A stretch of 64,000 nt of DNA, taken from positions 51,174,829 to 51,238,828 of the forward strand of contig OX463778.1 in NCBI GenBank assembly GCA_949825025.1, read 5' to 3'. Below the pieces are notes generated by a model. The model did no database searches and was not told the origin of the DNA. It saw only the letters and a list, made by a program, of their open reading frames with translations. The position numbers were made by a program, and so were the translations under genes. Numbering within the stretch: the stretch's first letter is position 1; each line of letters begins with the position of its first letter. Below, one piece after another: positions 11,357-37,607 of this stretch. The stretch is from Siphlonurus alternatus (Eukaryota > Arthropoda > Insecta > Ephemeroptera > Siphlonuridae).

Positions 11357-13106
11357 CGCTATTTTGGTTTATGTATGTACATCGTTAGTTTCTACACCGG
11401 AACTGTACATTGATTATTATAGTATGGGTGACCATGGGTAATTCGCAATTAATTGTTATACGCTTATGTTTTTAATCAGCCTTGCCGATAGCACAAAAAA
11501 AAAAAAAAGATAATGAGACACTTTTTATGGCGTTGTCAATACAGTACGTTATTTTTCTCTTCACACTGTAGAACTTATTATGCTTTTCTTTTCAATGAAT
11601 TCAGCAAATTAAAATAAAACGATGGCAAAAATCAGAAGCAAAAAATAAAAATTATATAAAAAAAATTACAATGAAGTTCTTGTAAATTTGATGTATAGTT
11701 TTTTAATAAATTTAAGTTAAATTCATTATTTTAAACTGCATGTGAATCATTTTATTTCTATATTCCTTAAAAAGCCAATTATTTTAAATTTAACTACATT
11801 TAATCATCTTGAAGGAGTAAAAAGAAAAATGAAAATTATTTTGTAAAATAACAAAAGTTAAAGTATATATTGAGAATATCCTATTATCAAATTTACATTA
11901 ATTATATAGGATGTTTTGCAATTTTGAATGCGATCTAAAAGCTCTACATTGAACGCTCAGTTAATGAGCATCCTGCTGCCGGAAACTCCATAAGATTATA
12001 GTCACAAGTATTCCATGGGAAACAACGCCATTACAGTACTCAGCAGCTGCTATTGCAAGATAACTTAAGTGTGTGCATTTACACCATGCAAGATATTACT
12101 GCCTCAAGTACAGTGTACTAGAACAACGTTGTCTAAATTCAGGTGTGTATAAAAAGAAAATAAACTTTATTCATTCATAAGTAAATTCAATCTACGATAT
12201 AATACTTGATAAAAATAAAGTTATAGGGTAATATTAATCTACAAATTTCTTTGGATAAAAAAAATAATAATAATAAAATAGTTCATGCCTCCATGCCTGT
12301 GACGTCATCAAGTCAACAAAGAAATATAACTTTGCATGATTTCGAGTACTTATTGTTAGAGTCACATATTATACACTATAATTATTACAGCATATTAAAA
12401 AAATAATAGTAAAGGTGCATTTAGTACTGAAATTTTATCCCAATTTTTAGATTTTTTTTTTAATGCTAAAAATTTCTACGCTAAATTCATGTTGATTCAG
12501 GACTGTTATTATTATTTTATTTTTTTTTTTTTTACTTTTTAATCAACTTAAAGCATACTTTGAACAGAATTGATACTAAAACCTTTATTTTTTGTGAATA
12601 GAAGTTTGATTTGAGTGATAAATTCTAAGGTGATTCGATCAAAATATAAATATTATGATTTTTTCACATCAACCTGTAGGAATTCAAGAATTCATTGCAT
12701 CGATTTCAACTAAATTATTGAAGCATATATTGCTTATTAGTAAGTAATTTTTAATTAATAGTAAATTTACATCTTAGTAAATTAAAATTAATTTTCAACA
12801 TTAGAAATTAATAAAACAACTTATATATTAGTTTAAATCATAATCATTGAGATATAAATTTGATTTTCACATATTATATTTTGAATTCTTGGACCTGTGT
12901 CCATTGCCAATTAATATGTTTGTTTGTTTTCTATAATTGATCTGTGATTTGTAAAAAAATATCAAGCTGCATTGTAATACTAATTTTTATTCACGTGTGC
13001 AGTCTCATTTATAGTACAACTTAAATAAATTTGATATTTTTTCATTTGCTGTAAGATGCGTTTGCTTCTAGGATTTGGGGCTTTTTGAGGTACGCTGAAA
13101 TTCAGA
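11357..13106. other. Intergenic AT-rich stretch
   Basis: Lies between two tandem serine protease homologues. It should hold the 3' UTR of the first and the promoter of the second. I see no further exon and no repeat family that recurs elsewhere in the window. Confidence 0.4.
11613..11618 (+). terminator. Candidate polyadenylation signal
   Basis: AATAAA about 257 nt after the TAG stop of the first serine protease homologue. Other candidates follow at greater distance. Confidence 0.4.
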
Positions 13107-16100
13107 ATGTCTCGGAATGCGATTCTTGTGTTGTTATCCGTTCTCATGGTTGCCGTTTGCATTGCTGAAAATGTAAGCTAATTTTACTGACAAGGTGATG
13201 TATTAAAAATACGATATTATCATAATCTCATGGAATGGACAACTGAATGTTTGGAATTTAATTGCGTATTTGGTTAGAGGACTTTACATTATGTAAGTTA
13301 TGTACTGCATGTTTTTCCCTATGCTTGTGTGTAAAATATTTGCCTGACTATGACGTCACATATTTTTGCAATATGATTTTAAGGATGCTATAGATGGTTG
13401 AAAAAAGAATGTAAACAAATTTAACAATGCATAAATCGAGTAGACGACTTGCAAAACCCCATTTTTAGCATAAAGTAAAAAAAAAAAAAAAAATAAAATA
13501 AAAAAGTGACCCTCAGTTCATTGTTGTTTTGATTATGTGTATAAATTTTGCTTATACATTGGACCTTATGCCATGGAAAGTTGGCGATTTTTACACACAG
13601 ATTTCAATATGTTACAAACCTACGATTTTAATATAAAAATATCACCAGAATCTGCAGTTTTTGGCCATTTATAATGCTGAAATGCGTATCAGAAGAAGTT
13701 TTCTTTATTTTAATATGGTAAATTTCATATGATACCAAATCAGCCAATTGCATGGGGGAAGATACGTAACCAAGGAAGTTCCAGATTGTTGATTATTGCA
13801 ACAGTTAAAATCAACAAACTGGAGTTTACCTATAGTTACGTATCTTCCCTCATGCAATTGGCTGATTTGGTATCATATAAAATTTACCATATTAAAGTAA
13901 AGAAAACTTTTTCTGATACGCATTTCAGCATTATAAATGGCCAAAAACTGCAGATTCTGGTGATATTTTTATATTTAGAATCGTAGGTTTGTAACATATT
14001 GAAATCTGTGTGTAAAAATCGTCAATTTCCCATAAGGTCCAATGTATAAGCAAAATTTATACACATATATAATCAAAACAACAATGAACTGAGGGTCACT
14101 TTTTTTTGTTTACTTTTTGCTAAAAATGGGGTTTTGCAAGTCGTCTATATGCAAGTTACTGTTTGCTACACGGTCAAAATAAAGTGTGTGTACTTTTTTT
14201 TAATGAGCTTTAATTGCTATTTATTTTCAGCCCCAGAAAAGTTTGCTGTATGAAAATATCAATGCAAAGTAAGTTGTGTTTGTTTAATTCGATTAGATAT
14301 AATTCTTATAACAACAACAATAACATGTTTTAATTAACATGCATAAATCTATAAATAATTGTATTATTTTATTTTGCTGTTACATCATATAATTATGTAT
14401 CGTCAGTATAAGACCACATTTTAATAACTTTAATAATTATTAGTTTCATATTTAAATTCAAAATACATGTATTCAGAAAAAAAAAAAAAAAATAATTTTA
14501 ATTTCATTTACACTATTGGCAACAGGCTTTCAGAAGCTACTAAAGTTTAAACTAAACATACAGAAACAGTAACAGCAATATTCAGCAATCTTATTTTAGC
14601 ATCGAAATTTTTCGTGCAAAAATTAAAACACGATTTATTACTCGATTTTTATATCAAATCTTGACATGAAAGAATTTGTAGCCAGAATCAACTCAATTCA
14701 CCTGTACTTAAAATATGCAGTAATTAAATTTTATGATCAATATTAATATCACTGATTTTTTTTTTATGTGAGACAATGTTATTCTAAAAACATTTTTTTT
14801 TTAAGTCATGCACTGTGCAAAAATTAGCAACCCGTACATGCAGTCATTCAAAAGTGTGTTATTTGTTGCTATTTTATTTTGCAACTTGTAATATATTTAT
14901 AATGAAACAATGTATTGTATACTTTTTCTTACTGCAAATCTATGTCTTCAACAGCTTAGAGAAAATAAGAGCAAGGCTTCAATCATATCGTGCGATGGAA
15001 AGGCAATGTGAAACTGTCAAACAGACTATGAAAATGGAGATTCGGTAAGCACTAGTTCATCGTTATAATATTGCATGACAAAATATTTAGATTCATCTCT
15101 CCATACAAACCCTATACTGATTTTTTTTTGTATTTTTATTCTAGAGCACTTAAAGAATTGAATTCCCAACGATGTAAGAATGGTGCTAAAGAAACAATGC
15201 AGGTAAATATAATTATTTACAAGTAAATAAAATTATTATGGCAATTTTTCTTATGTGATCAATTTCAGGGTGAAGTTTATGTTTCAGTCAAAATTAAAGG
15301 AGAAAAATCAAATATCATTATAATATTATTGTTTGTATATTTTTGTAGTAATAATATATTGTTACTATATTTCATTCAAAATACAATAATTGTTATAGTT
15401 TTTTGTTTCATTTCGTTGATTAAAAATTCAATTGCTCACGATATAATTATACATATAAAATTATCAATTACAATATGTTGTAAATAATCTTAAAAATAAT
15501 ATTCAAAATCTTGTTATCATTTTTTAAACAAATTATTATAAATTTTCTGACAAATTTTTATTATTTGAAATTTTCTGACAAATTTTTATTATTTGAAATT
15601 TTATTAATTTCTATCACTATCCACAGCAAGCAATTACTCCGTCCAGAAGTTCTCCATCTTATGAAGAATGTCTAGTTCATTTCACTCCAACTACTGTAAA
15701 GGTATGTTTTGTACATTTTTACAATTAATTTTTCACTCGCACATTACAAATATTTATTTTGTATATATGTAACGTAATAATTACTGTGTTGTACAGTCGA
15801 AGTCAAAATTTGTGTCCTACATACTACTGCAGCTATGTCACTCCACTATCTCATGATTTCGCTCTATGACAAACTCTGGACAGTACGAATTTTACCCCTG
15901 CCTCTTTTACTAGAGCTGGAACTTTAATGATGCAATTTCGCAATTTGGGGAGATTTAAGAACAGCACCTACTTTATCCTCATCAAAAGAGTTTTGATTCA
16001 CCACGTCTCTACGGACTGTATAGTAACGCCTACAAACATAGCAGGACTAAAGTTCATGCTGCATGTCCAGAGGTGCGCATACGTGAACCAAATGTGTTAC

Positions 16101-19100
16101 TTAACACCAACATTATAATTTTTGGTGTCGTTGGCATTGAATTCATGCCTCATATATGAGTTATTAATTGACTATGCAATATCATTTTGTCAATTAAACA
16201 TTGCAGTACACTGTAATAAATAAATTTATATGAAGCGTGTAATACGAATTTTTTAAAACTAAATCATGATGTAATTATATTTTTATACTGTAATGTGTAT
16301 TATAGACAAAACAAGATGAAACCATTGTCGAGGTCCAGGAAACAACAGAAAAAAATATAATGCAGGTAACGTTTTTTATTTCATTCAATATTACGTTGTG
16401 GTTCATACACAATACATGTGATTTAATTTAAAATTGACCAGTATATATTTTACATTCATTTGTGTGATAAATTTCACCTCAGATTTTTATTTTAGAGTAA
16501 TTTCATTTAATAGCAATTACAAACGTTATTTTCACAGGAGCTGACTACCCCATCATCCCCCCGGGATCGTCAGTGCCGCAACTTCACGCACCCCAATCTG
16601 CATCTGATACCCTCGCAGTGCGGCCAATCGGCCCGACCCCTCAAGTTGGTGACACTTTCAACAGCTGCATGCGCAGGCAACTGTGTCAATTTATTGATTC
16701 AACTTATTAATCATGAGTCCTTAATTGACAATTAATTTATTTATAATTATATTATATTGAATATAATTTTCTCCATAAAAACTTTTGAAATTTTTACATT
16801 TACCCCATGCATGAATCAGCCCTCCATATTTTCTTTTCTAGACTCGTGCTTAAATTATATGCTCAATTGCAATGCGGGTTTATGTTATTTTAATTATTAT
16901 GTTTATAATAAAAATCAAATTTACTAATGTTTACTTTTCTTCTCTATCACAAATGATGAATTGTTGAGTTAATTTTCAATTAATTACATTAAATGTGTTG
17001 TATATTTCAGTCAACCAAGCGATGCAAGCAGTGTAGGAGATAGAAGACGGTAAGCAATCAATATGCTATTTTCCTGTTTCTTCAATACACAATTAAGGGC
17101 CATCACCGTTGTTAAAAACTTAATTTTTCATCTTGAATGTTCGGAAGTACTTCAGCTAGTCCTTCGTTACAAACTGTACCCAGCATGTCTGATGAGGAAA
17201 TTACAAACACGACGAAAACCCTAACGAACAGTGTATAGACTGAAATGAGATGTGTTTCTCGCAGGCGGAAGCGCGTGGTGAATGGCAATGAAGCGCCACT
17301 CTTTGCTCTTCCTTGGATGGCACGCCTTCGTTATAAAACTGCATGTAAGTTTCGCAATTATAAACCTATTATTTATATTTATATTAAAAAGTAATTACAT
17401 TACCAAATATAACAACAACCGCTACTAAAAAATGAGAATATATATTATGTACAATTATTTTTTAATGAACATCCAGATTGTTACTTTTCAATTTTAGATT
17501 ACATTAAAGTAAGGCACAATTTTGAAAATTATAGGAATTTAAATTGGTAATACATTTTTCTTGGTTAATTTTTAAATGATAGATTATACAATATTGTCGG
17601 GGTAAGCATTTATAGTTTTTATCGGAGGAAAAAAATATCAATTTCCTTGTCGATAGCATTTCTTGCCATTTTTTAATTTTATAATTTAAATTCAATGAAC
17701 CTTTTGTTTTGTTTTTAAACCTCTTGTTAGACCTGGTGTCTTAATTGTAGCGCGTCTCTATAGTAGTAATTTTTTTATGTTACCTAACACACATTCAATT
17801 GTTACTATACGTCTTGTGTGTTGTTTATCTACTTTAGCTGGTCGTCTGGAGTACCGGTGCGGAGGCTCGCTGGTGTCACGTCGCTACGTCCTCACCGCTG
17901 CCATGTGCGTACAAGAGTTGCCATCAGACGTCGAGCGCCTGTAAGTAACTTTGTATGTGCCTTACTTGAGATTCAAATTAACATAACAAAAATAGGCACT
18001 CGGTGATTCTGGGCGAACATACGGAGGTTGGTGCCAAGGAGTGTGTGGAGTTCGAGGATGGTCAGATGATGTGCAATGAAGTACCCCTGACCTTCGGAGT
18101 GGAAAGCGTGGCTTCGCATCCTCAGTACGTAGCACACACGCTTGCCAACAACGTGGCGCTCATTCGTCTCAACGAGGACGTCCCTTCGGAGTCACGTGAG
18201 TGGTACTCGACCAAAATTTATATAAGATGTTATGAAGGACAAATAAATGGGGTCGATTCGTGAAAGAGTTATCTAGATTTCTTACAAACAACAGTTATCA
18301 CCGGTCTATAATTCAATGGCACTAAATGTGGATAGGAGAAAGCTGGAAAACTCGCATCAACGTGAATCCCACCAAATATCTCTTCACCCCTAATTCTATT
18401 ATGTCTTCACCCAATGTAGCATACTACTATATTTATATTTTTTGTTATTTATTTATATAGAATGTCCAGTCCAGCTGTATCAAAACGTTCACCACAACTT
18501 CATGATAGACAGCGTCATGACGCTTACAAGCAGAGCAGGAGTAAAGTTCATACTGTCTCGAGAAGTTTGACGTGCCGTACTCCTGCTAAAAACTCTCATA
18601 TGACATCACGTGTGTTTCAGTGTCGGTGCGACCCATCTGTCTTCCCCTGGGGGTGCTGCCGTGCAAGAATCTTGAGGGGTCCTCACTAGTCGTCTCCGGA
18701 TGGGGAAGGACTGAGGACGGTAGGTCACGATGACCATTATAAGATGTAAAAAGCATCCAACTTATAATAAAATGCAGTTGCCTTCAGTCCAACGTTACGC
18801 TGGGCCTCCGTACTTGCGGTTAACACGAGGACTTGCAACTTGAAGCTCAATGACCCCAGGTTGTCCCAGAGAAGCTTTCGTGTAGTGCTGGGTCCGGGAC
18901 AAATGTGTGCAGGTGGAAAGGGCCCTCAAGACTCGTGTGATGGTGATGGGGGAGGCCCCTTGCAGGTAAACATTCATGTGCCATTCTGTCTCACCTTAGG
19001 GTGAGCAACATTTTGATGGGATCTTATATTAGCTAGATAGCATCATGGTGCTTCCATTTATTTAAAAAAAAATGCAGTTTTAAACATACAATAAATTATT

Positions 19101-19506
19101 ATTTTATGTTGTTGAATTCTAATATAACATTTCTACCTTTTTTTTACATTATTTAAATTTCTGTATATTTGTACAGTACATGTAAATTGATGTAAGAATG
19201 GGACTTGCAGATAAATATCGTCTCAATAAAATCAATTTTCTATTAAATATAGTAACAATATCGAGAGGACTGTTTTGTAGGTAGAACATTGGATCTCATT
19301 GCTTTATCTCGACATAAACAACACTACATTTAATTATTGTTTCACTTCAGATGATTGCGGAGCGGTTCCCCGGGGAGGAGCCGCGAGCCGTGCAGTTCGG
19401 GATCGTGTCGTTCGGAATCAGCAACTGCGGCCAGCAAAACTTGCCGAGCGTGTACACTCGAGTCTCGCACTACCTGACCTGGATACTGAGCACCATGCAG
19501 CCCTGA
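13107..19506 (+). CDS. Non-catalytic clip-type serine protease homologue, all three triad residues replaced
   Basis: Fourteen exons: 13107-13172, 14231-14268, 14955-15044, 15145-15202, 15627-15701, 16306-16365, 16538-16644, 17011-17049, 17265-17344, 17838-17940, 17996-18195, 18621-18719, 18778-18965 and 19351-19506. They sum to 1359 nt (452 aa). A signal peptide fills exon 1 (LVLLSVLMVAVCIA). Residues 23-100 are charged and helix-prone (LEKIRARLQSYRAMERQ). A CRNFTH...SQCG linker precedes a basic RRRRKR|VVNG activation site at residues 181/182, which looks cleavable. The protease domain keeps GWGRTE, MCAG, the trypsin-pocket Asp390 and SVYTRV, but TAAMC has Met227 for His57, NNVALIRL has Asn291 for Asp102, and GDGGGPL has Gly396 for Ser195. 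It is therefore a pseudoenzyme, probably a secreted immune cofactor (inference). The least certain junction is the donor at 16644, a weak AA|GTTGGT needed to keep frame. A complete six-Cys clip domain is not evident. Confidence 0.88.
13440..14148. mobile_element. Large foldback element in intron 1
   Basis: An inverted repeat of about 350-bp arms. Left GACTTGCAAAACCCCATTTT pairs with right AAAATGGGGTTTTGCAAGTC, and the centre lies near 13790-13830 where CAATTGCATGGGGGAAGATA folds onto its complement. It fills most of the first intron of the second serine protease homologue. ORFs inside it are unsupported. Confidence 0.8.
15541..15602. repeat. 28-bp tandem duplication
   Basis: AATTTTCTGACAAATTTTTA followed by TTATTTGA occurs twice in a row with a partial third start, in an intron of the second serine protease homologue. 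Confidence 0.8.
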
Positions 19507-19516
19507 ACCCTCTCAA

Positions 19517-19522
19517 AATAAA
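19517..19522 (+). terminator. Polyadenylation signal
   Basis: AATAAA, 11 nt after the TGA stop of the second serine protease homologue. Confidence 0.75.
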
Positions 19523-21227
19523 ATGTATTCTAACTGAAAGTTGATAATAAATTAATAGTTTGCAGTTTGTTGATGTATTTTGTTACATATTTTTTTTTTT
19601 TTATCAAATGTATGCTTAAAATATATTATAATGTTCATAATTTCAAATATTTTAGAGCTACGTACAACAAATAAAGGCATTATAAAAAAATACCTAATTA
19701 ATAAGTACCCACTTTTATAGTATACTGTATAATGATGAATAATAACTGTTTAATTAAAATAATTAGATTATTTGAATCATTGGTGAGGAAGAATGGGAAT
19801 CTTTAACAGTTCAGAAAATGTAAGATTACCACCGGAAGTGGAAGGATTATGGCTGGACTATATTAACATAAAAATTCAAAAAAATTCTGATACTTTGAAA
19901 TCCCTAATACGAATCTCTTTGAAGTTTCAGATTCAAAACTGAACTAGAAAGTCCAAAAACTTTGCACTTCCGGTTACTTTCGGTTGATAATCTTAATAAA
20001 TTTGTATTCTTGAAAGCGACTGCAGGTGACCATTCCTTTTACTGTAGTGAAGCAGATAAGATCCCCAATAATTAGTGGATTCACATGGCGATTTTTATCA
20101 TGCAGCGCGACACGAATTATGCGCACTTGCTGTGACATCCATTAGCGGCCATATTTGGCGATTAAAAAAAGAGCAACGGAATTAACGCGATTTCGCTGCT
20201 GCAACCTTGCAATTTCACTCGCCGCATAGGATTTCACAGCTTGTGTGACAAAATCGTGTCGCATCGCCGCTGTCGCCATCTGAATGATCTTGGGGGCATA
20301 TACATGACCAAAATGTGTCAATTGTCCCAAAATACCAACCAACAAACCAACCTGAATGATATCCGCGTGTGACGTCACGTTTCTCCACGTTATGTAACTT
20401 CTAGGATAAATTGAAGTGCAAAAATATATATTTTTAATTTTTTGCCAATAATATAAATTAATCTAAATGCAATTTTCAATTAAATCTTTAAGGTAAAGAT
20501 ATATCCTGCATGTAAATATGATATATAGTATTTAGCTTTACATTATTTGCTTAAATGGGTCAACAATTATTATTCGCTATACTCAGAATAATTAATAATT
20601 CATAATCTTGATTTAATGCAAACTTTATTAATTATTGTACTGATACATAATTATATTGCTCATGTTATTAATCTTTTGTTTGGTTTGAATAAAAATATCA
20701 ACTTGATGCTACATAAATTGTAAAATCTTTGCATTATAATTACTATACATTTTATTGTTAATGTAGTTTCAATAGCTCTAAACAGGAAGTCGGAAGGTAT
20801 CGAAGTTAATTAAGTCGATAGTTCTGTTATTCAGGTGTTTCAGTTAGACAAACTTTGTGCTCCCTACTCTCGCCTATAGATTGACACGAACCAACTTTAC
20901 GTGAAGGCAAAGAAAATTGGTGAGCACGTTAGGCTAGTTACACTTATTTTAATAAAATAAATTAATAATTAATTTTAAATTTCATTAAAACTTTTCTGTT
21001 GTAAACAATTGTTTCTATCCATATTAAAAATTATTATACAAGGAAGTTAGACTAAATTAATACAATATCAGGAGTTGTTTATAGCTATTATATAGCATGG
21101 TAGAGCATACAGTAAAATTGATAATATAATAAACTCTCAGAGAAGCTGATGTACTAAAATTCACAGTAAGAATACATTATGATTTAATGTATGTTATAGT
21201 TTTAATGTAAAAATGTCATTAAATATT
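19523..21227. other. Convergent intergenic region
   Basis: Separates the plus-strand serine protease homologue from the minus-strand caspase-like gene; both 3' ends face inward. It contains an imperfect inverted repeat at about 19805-20010 (GTAAGATTACCACCGGAAGT against ACTTTCGGTTGATAATCTTA). A GC-richer island at 20080-20395 has a 78-codon minus-strand ORF (20142-20378) that I do not recognise. The island is probably a decayed DNA transposon. Confidence 0.45.
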
Positions 21228-33825
<12,598 letters not shown>

Positions 33826-34969
33826 GGTGTCTTGTCAAATTAGCGCTTGAAAAGCTTCAACTTGTCTGCTGATTCCTTTATAGGCAAGTGAGTGTCTCGT
33901 CCTCTCGCGTCTGAAGATCTGCGAATTTTTTTTAGCAGTGGCTTCAAGTTGTTAGTTTTTTAGTGGTAGAGGAGTGGGGAAGTGGCCTTGACGTTATATC
34001 CCAGGTAGAAAATTCCCATTACCGCTGATTGAAACCCATTAAAATTTCAGTTGGTGTCCATGGGTTTTGAACAATTTTGATGGGTTTTTAAAGGATCTAT
34101 TAGAAAAACATTGAAACCCATTGAAATTCCTATCGGTTTCAATGACTTTCGATCATCCACCAATTATTTCCCATTGGATCCTATAGAGACCCTTTAAGTT
34201 CACCATTGAATCTTATCACCCAAAATAGGTGGCCCAATAGATTCTATCGGTTTAAATGTACCTATCCCCTTGAAGTCTTCTATGCATGTTAACGCGTTTG
34301 GGGGGGGCGGGGGCGGCATACTCGCGGATCCAAAAGGGAAGCAAGAAAGGGTGCGAAGCAAAGTCACCCCCCCCCAAATATTGGTCCCAAAATATTTTGA
34401 AGGTTTGTTACCAGGCACACAACACCCCCTCCTTCCCAAGTTCACATTGATAAATAAAGCTCCCGCCAACCCCACCCCCCGGAGCTGCGCGCTGGTTCGG
34501 CATCCGCCTCTGGAGACGTTGAGGTATATATGGATGGGGTTGTTGTATAACTATAATTTATTTTAACAATAAAAATATTATAATAATAAATAAAATGTTG
34601 CAGTGATAATTATAATTAATATTGAATATATTATATAATATATTTATTTTACAATTAAATCAATTAAACTACGTAAATCATATTTTATATTATTAAAAAT
34701 AAATTATAATTTTAATTGCACTATTAATTCAGCTATTAATTTAAGATAATTTATAACCACAATAAATAAAAACGGTATGCACACGTACGTTACTTAATAA
34801 TTAGATAAAAATATGTTAATCTATAATTCAATTAACCGATGAAATATAGTCTACGGCAATAAAATATAAATTGATCTCAATTCTTAATATTTTTAAAACT
34901 TTTCAAATGATTTATTATTATTTAATTCAAACAATTTTCTATAATATCATATCAATATATCATAAACTT

Positions 34970-35232
34970 ATTATAATAATAATTATTTTGCAGTGATTTA
35001 ATTAATATGGAATACATATATTAATTTGACACTTAATTAAATCAAATAAACTATGATTCAAATGCGATATTTTTTAAATTATATAAACAGTTACTATATA
35101 TATAATTATATTATATTTATATGTAAATTGTAATTATGAATTTAATTACTTAAATTTAATTAAAAAATCAATATATCTATATTCCATATTAATTATCACT
35201 GCAAAATAATAATTATTATAATAAGTTTATGA
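34970..35232. repeat. Inverted repeat next to the left minisatellite
   Basis: ATAAACTTATTATAATAATA, at about 34970, folds back on its complement at about 35210-35232 around an AT-rich loop. It is part of the composite element. Confidence 0.6.
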
Positions 35233-36025
35233 GGGAGCGGGTAAACGAATCGAAAATATACGAATCGAAAAGTAAACGAATCGAAAAGTAAACGAATCGA
35301 AAAGGAAACGAATCGAAAAGTAAACGAATCGAAAAGGAAACGAATCGAAATTTATAATTTGGTGGAGGGGGTTCTAGCTCCTCCTCCAAGAGAAGGCGGG
35401 GCCTATGAAAGTGCTAGTGGCAACACCGCTCACCAAATTTCGATTCGTTTCCTCTTCGATTCGTTTCCTTTTCGATTCGTTTCCTTTTCGATTCGTTTCC
35501 TCTATACATAATTATATGATCGCTACTATTCAATCGTTATTCTTTGTGCTACTAATATGAAAATCTCCAAATACATGTTTGTAATTATTTACGAACCATG
35601 GTTTCAAAAATTTTTCGATTTATTTCCTTTCGTTTCCTATTTATTAATCTTCAACACAACTAACATTTAAAATCTCATTTTAAAAAGAATAGTATATCTT
35701 CCACCATATTATAAATTTCGATTCGTGTCCTTTTCGATTCGTTTCCTCTATATATAATTATATGATCGCTACTATTCAATCGTTATTCTTTCTGTTACTA
35801 ATATGAAAATCTCCAAATATATGTTTGTAATTATTTACGAACCATGGTTTCGAAAATATTTTCGAATCATTTCCTTTCGTTTCCTATTTATTAATCTTCA
35901 ACACAACTAACATTTAAAATCTCATTTTAAAAAGAATAGTATATCTTCCACCATATTATAAATTTCGATTCGTTTCCCTTTCGATTCGTTTCCTTTTCGA
36001 TTCATATATTTTCGATTCATTTACC
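35228..36025. repeat. AAACGAATCGAAAAG minisatellite, both orientations
   Basis: About nine units of a 15-16-bp motif run in one orientation (35236-35350). After a spacer at 35360-35440, reverse-complement units (CGATTCGTTTCC) follow at 35440-35505 and again near 35715 and 35965-36020. The block 35510-35700 is repeated at 35745-35965. Confidence 0.85.
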
Positions 36026-36404
36026 CGCTCCTCATCAGACTATAGTAATTTTGGAAGAAAAAATTAACAGACAAGAAAAATATGGAAATATATAAAATAT
36101 GATATGTAAAAACTATATTTCGTTTCTTTACAATTCGTTCCACCTGTCCTTTTTGACTGGAGGAAATTTAAGACAATAATGGCAAAATATTTAATATAAA
36201 ACTGCCTGTACATTTTTTCGATTCGGTTTCATTTCTATTCATTTTCTTACTTGCATACCATGCCGATTTAAATATATCGAATATATAAAGACATATCCCT
36301 GATATTTTATCAACCTTTCATTCCTTTCATTTTTAATTTAAGCTTTTTTTGTAGTCCAATATACTGAATACACAGTACATTTTTTTGCATTGTAATCACA
36401 TCCG

Positions 36405-36690
36405 CCTTAGAGACCTTACAGTCGAGAGCTCCGTGTCTTATGGCTAGAAATTTGACCAGCTTGGCCGAGCTTTACTGTAACTGAGAGTGGCGGCGCCACT
36501 GAATCGCAGCGGCACGGCCTGGTTCTCGCTGGTGGTTTATAATCATATTCAGTCACCTTGGCTGCGCGGGCAATTTCAGCCAGCAAAAGAGCCGGTCTGA
36601 GCCGAACATTTAGCAGCGCCGCAACTCTCACAGAAACAGCGAAACTCTGATCAAATCCCTGGCCACCCTGGCCATAAGACACGGAGGTCT
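36405..36690. mobile_element. GC-richer inverted repeat
   Basis: GAGACC...TCCGTGTCTTATGGC on the left pairs with GCCATAAGACACGGAGGTCTC near 36670-36690. The 200-bp interior is GC-rich and has no recognised coding content. Confidence 0.5.
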
Positions 36691-37150
36691 CTGCAGCCGC
36701 CCGCTATACTGTACAGTACGCATACATGTATTTGAGCTTGCGCGCTCTCATATCGCCGGCTCGCCCGCGTGCGATGCCGTGCGACTTCTCCCAAGTGGTG
36801 GAAGTACGGGGGTAGTAAAACATAACTCCCCCTTTCCCCCTTTTCCCAAAAATGTAACATCCCTGAATGAGAAACACATAATAATAATGCGAAGTTTTAT
36901 TTTTCAATTCATATATAAATATAATGATGAAGTGTCCTGGATGCCTGATAATGCATTTTGTGTACATTAAATGTATAATTAGTATCCCTCGAATTCACGG
37001 TGATAAGTGCCATTGATGCAATTATATATTTTATATATCGTTATGTTATTGCCTCTGTACTAGCTTGTGTAATTGGTGCACAAATAATAAACACGATTAT
37101 ATGGATGTAAGATATTATACCTATTTTACTATACAGTAATTAAATAACTG

Positions 37151-37480
37151 TGAGAGGTGTGGCGCAGTGCGCTTGACCGGGTCTCGTCAGATCACCGAAG
37201 TCAAGCAACGCCGCGCGTGGTTAGTAGTTGGATGGGTGACCATTTTCAACAAAAACCACGTTTCCCACCCAGGGGTAAAACGTTGCGCTTTTCCACTATG
37301 TGGTTCCCCTGGCTTTGGACCATTGCACTTCCGGTTCATTGACAAAAGCTGTAGCGTCCATCCTGGCTGAGGTTTCCACGTTTCCCTCAGCCGCAGGCAA
37401 ATGCCGGGATGGATTTGCAAGGCCGTGGCCGCCCCCGTTCCAGAAGACGCGAAACGCTCAAGTTAGGGTTTCGGAAGGTT
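37151..37480 (+). repeat. 5S-rRNA-derived SINE
   Basis: 37170-37243 reads like the 5S rRNA middle: GGGTCTCGTCAGATCACCGA, AGTCAAGCAACGCCGCGCGT, then GGTTAGTAGTTGGATGGGTG. It includes counterparts of the internal promoter (box A, intermediate element, box C). After the 5S part the sequence diverges into an unrelated GC-rich body (to about 37480), as in SINE3-class elements. It is not a functional 5S gene because the 3' stem is absent. Confidence 0.7.
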
Positions 37481-37607
37481 CGGGGTTTCAAAGTAGTATG
37501 TAATTAGTAAATAGAAGTACCCAATAGGGTTTGATTAAAAATTTAAAAAATATATATAATATAATATATTTTCCATATATAGTATAAGAGTTCCTGTCAG
37601 AAAAAAA

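Noticed and set aside
13729..13986. 85-codon plus-strand ORF
   Set aside because: It lies wholly inside the palindromic element in intron 1 of the second serine protease homologue and has no splice support.
37170..37243. Functional 5S rRNA gene
   Set aside because: The 3' half and closing stem are missing and the sequence runs into an unrelated body; called a SINE instead.
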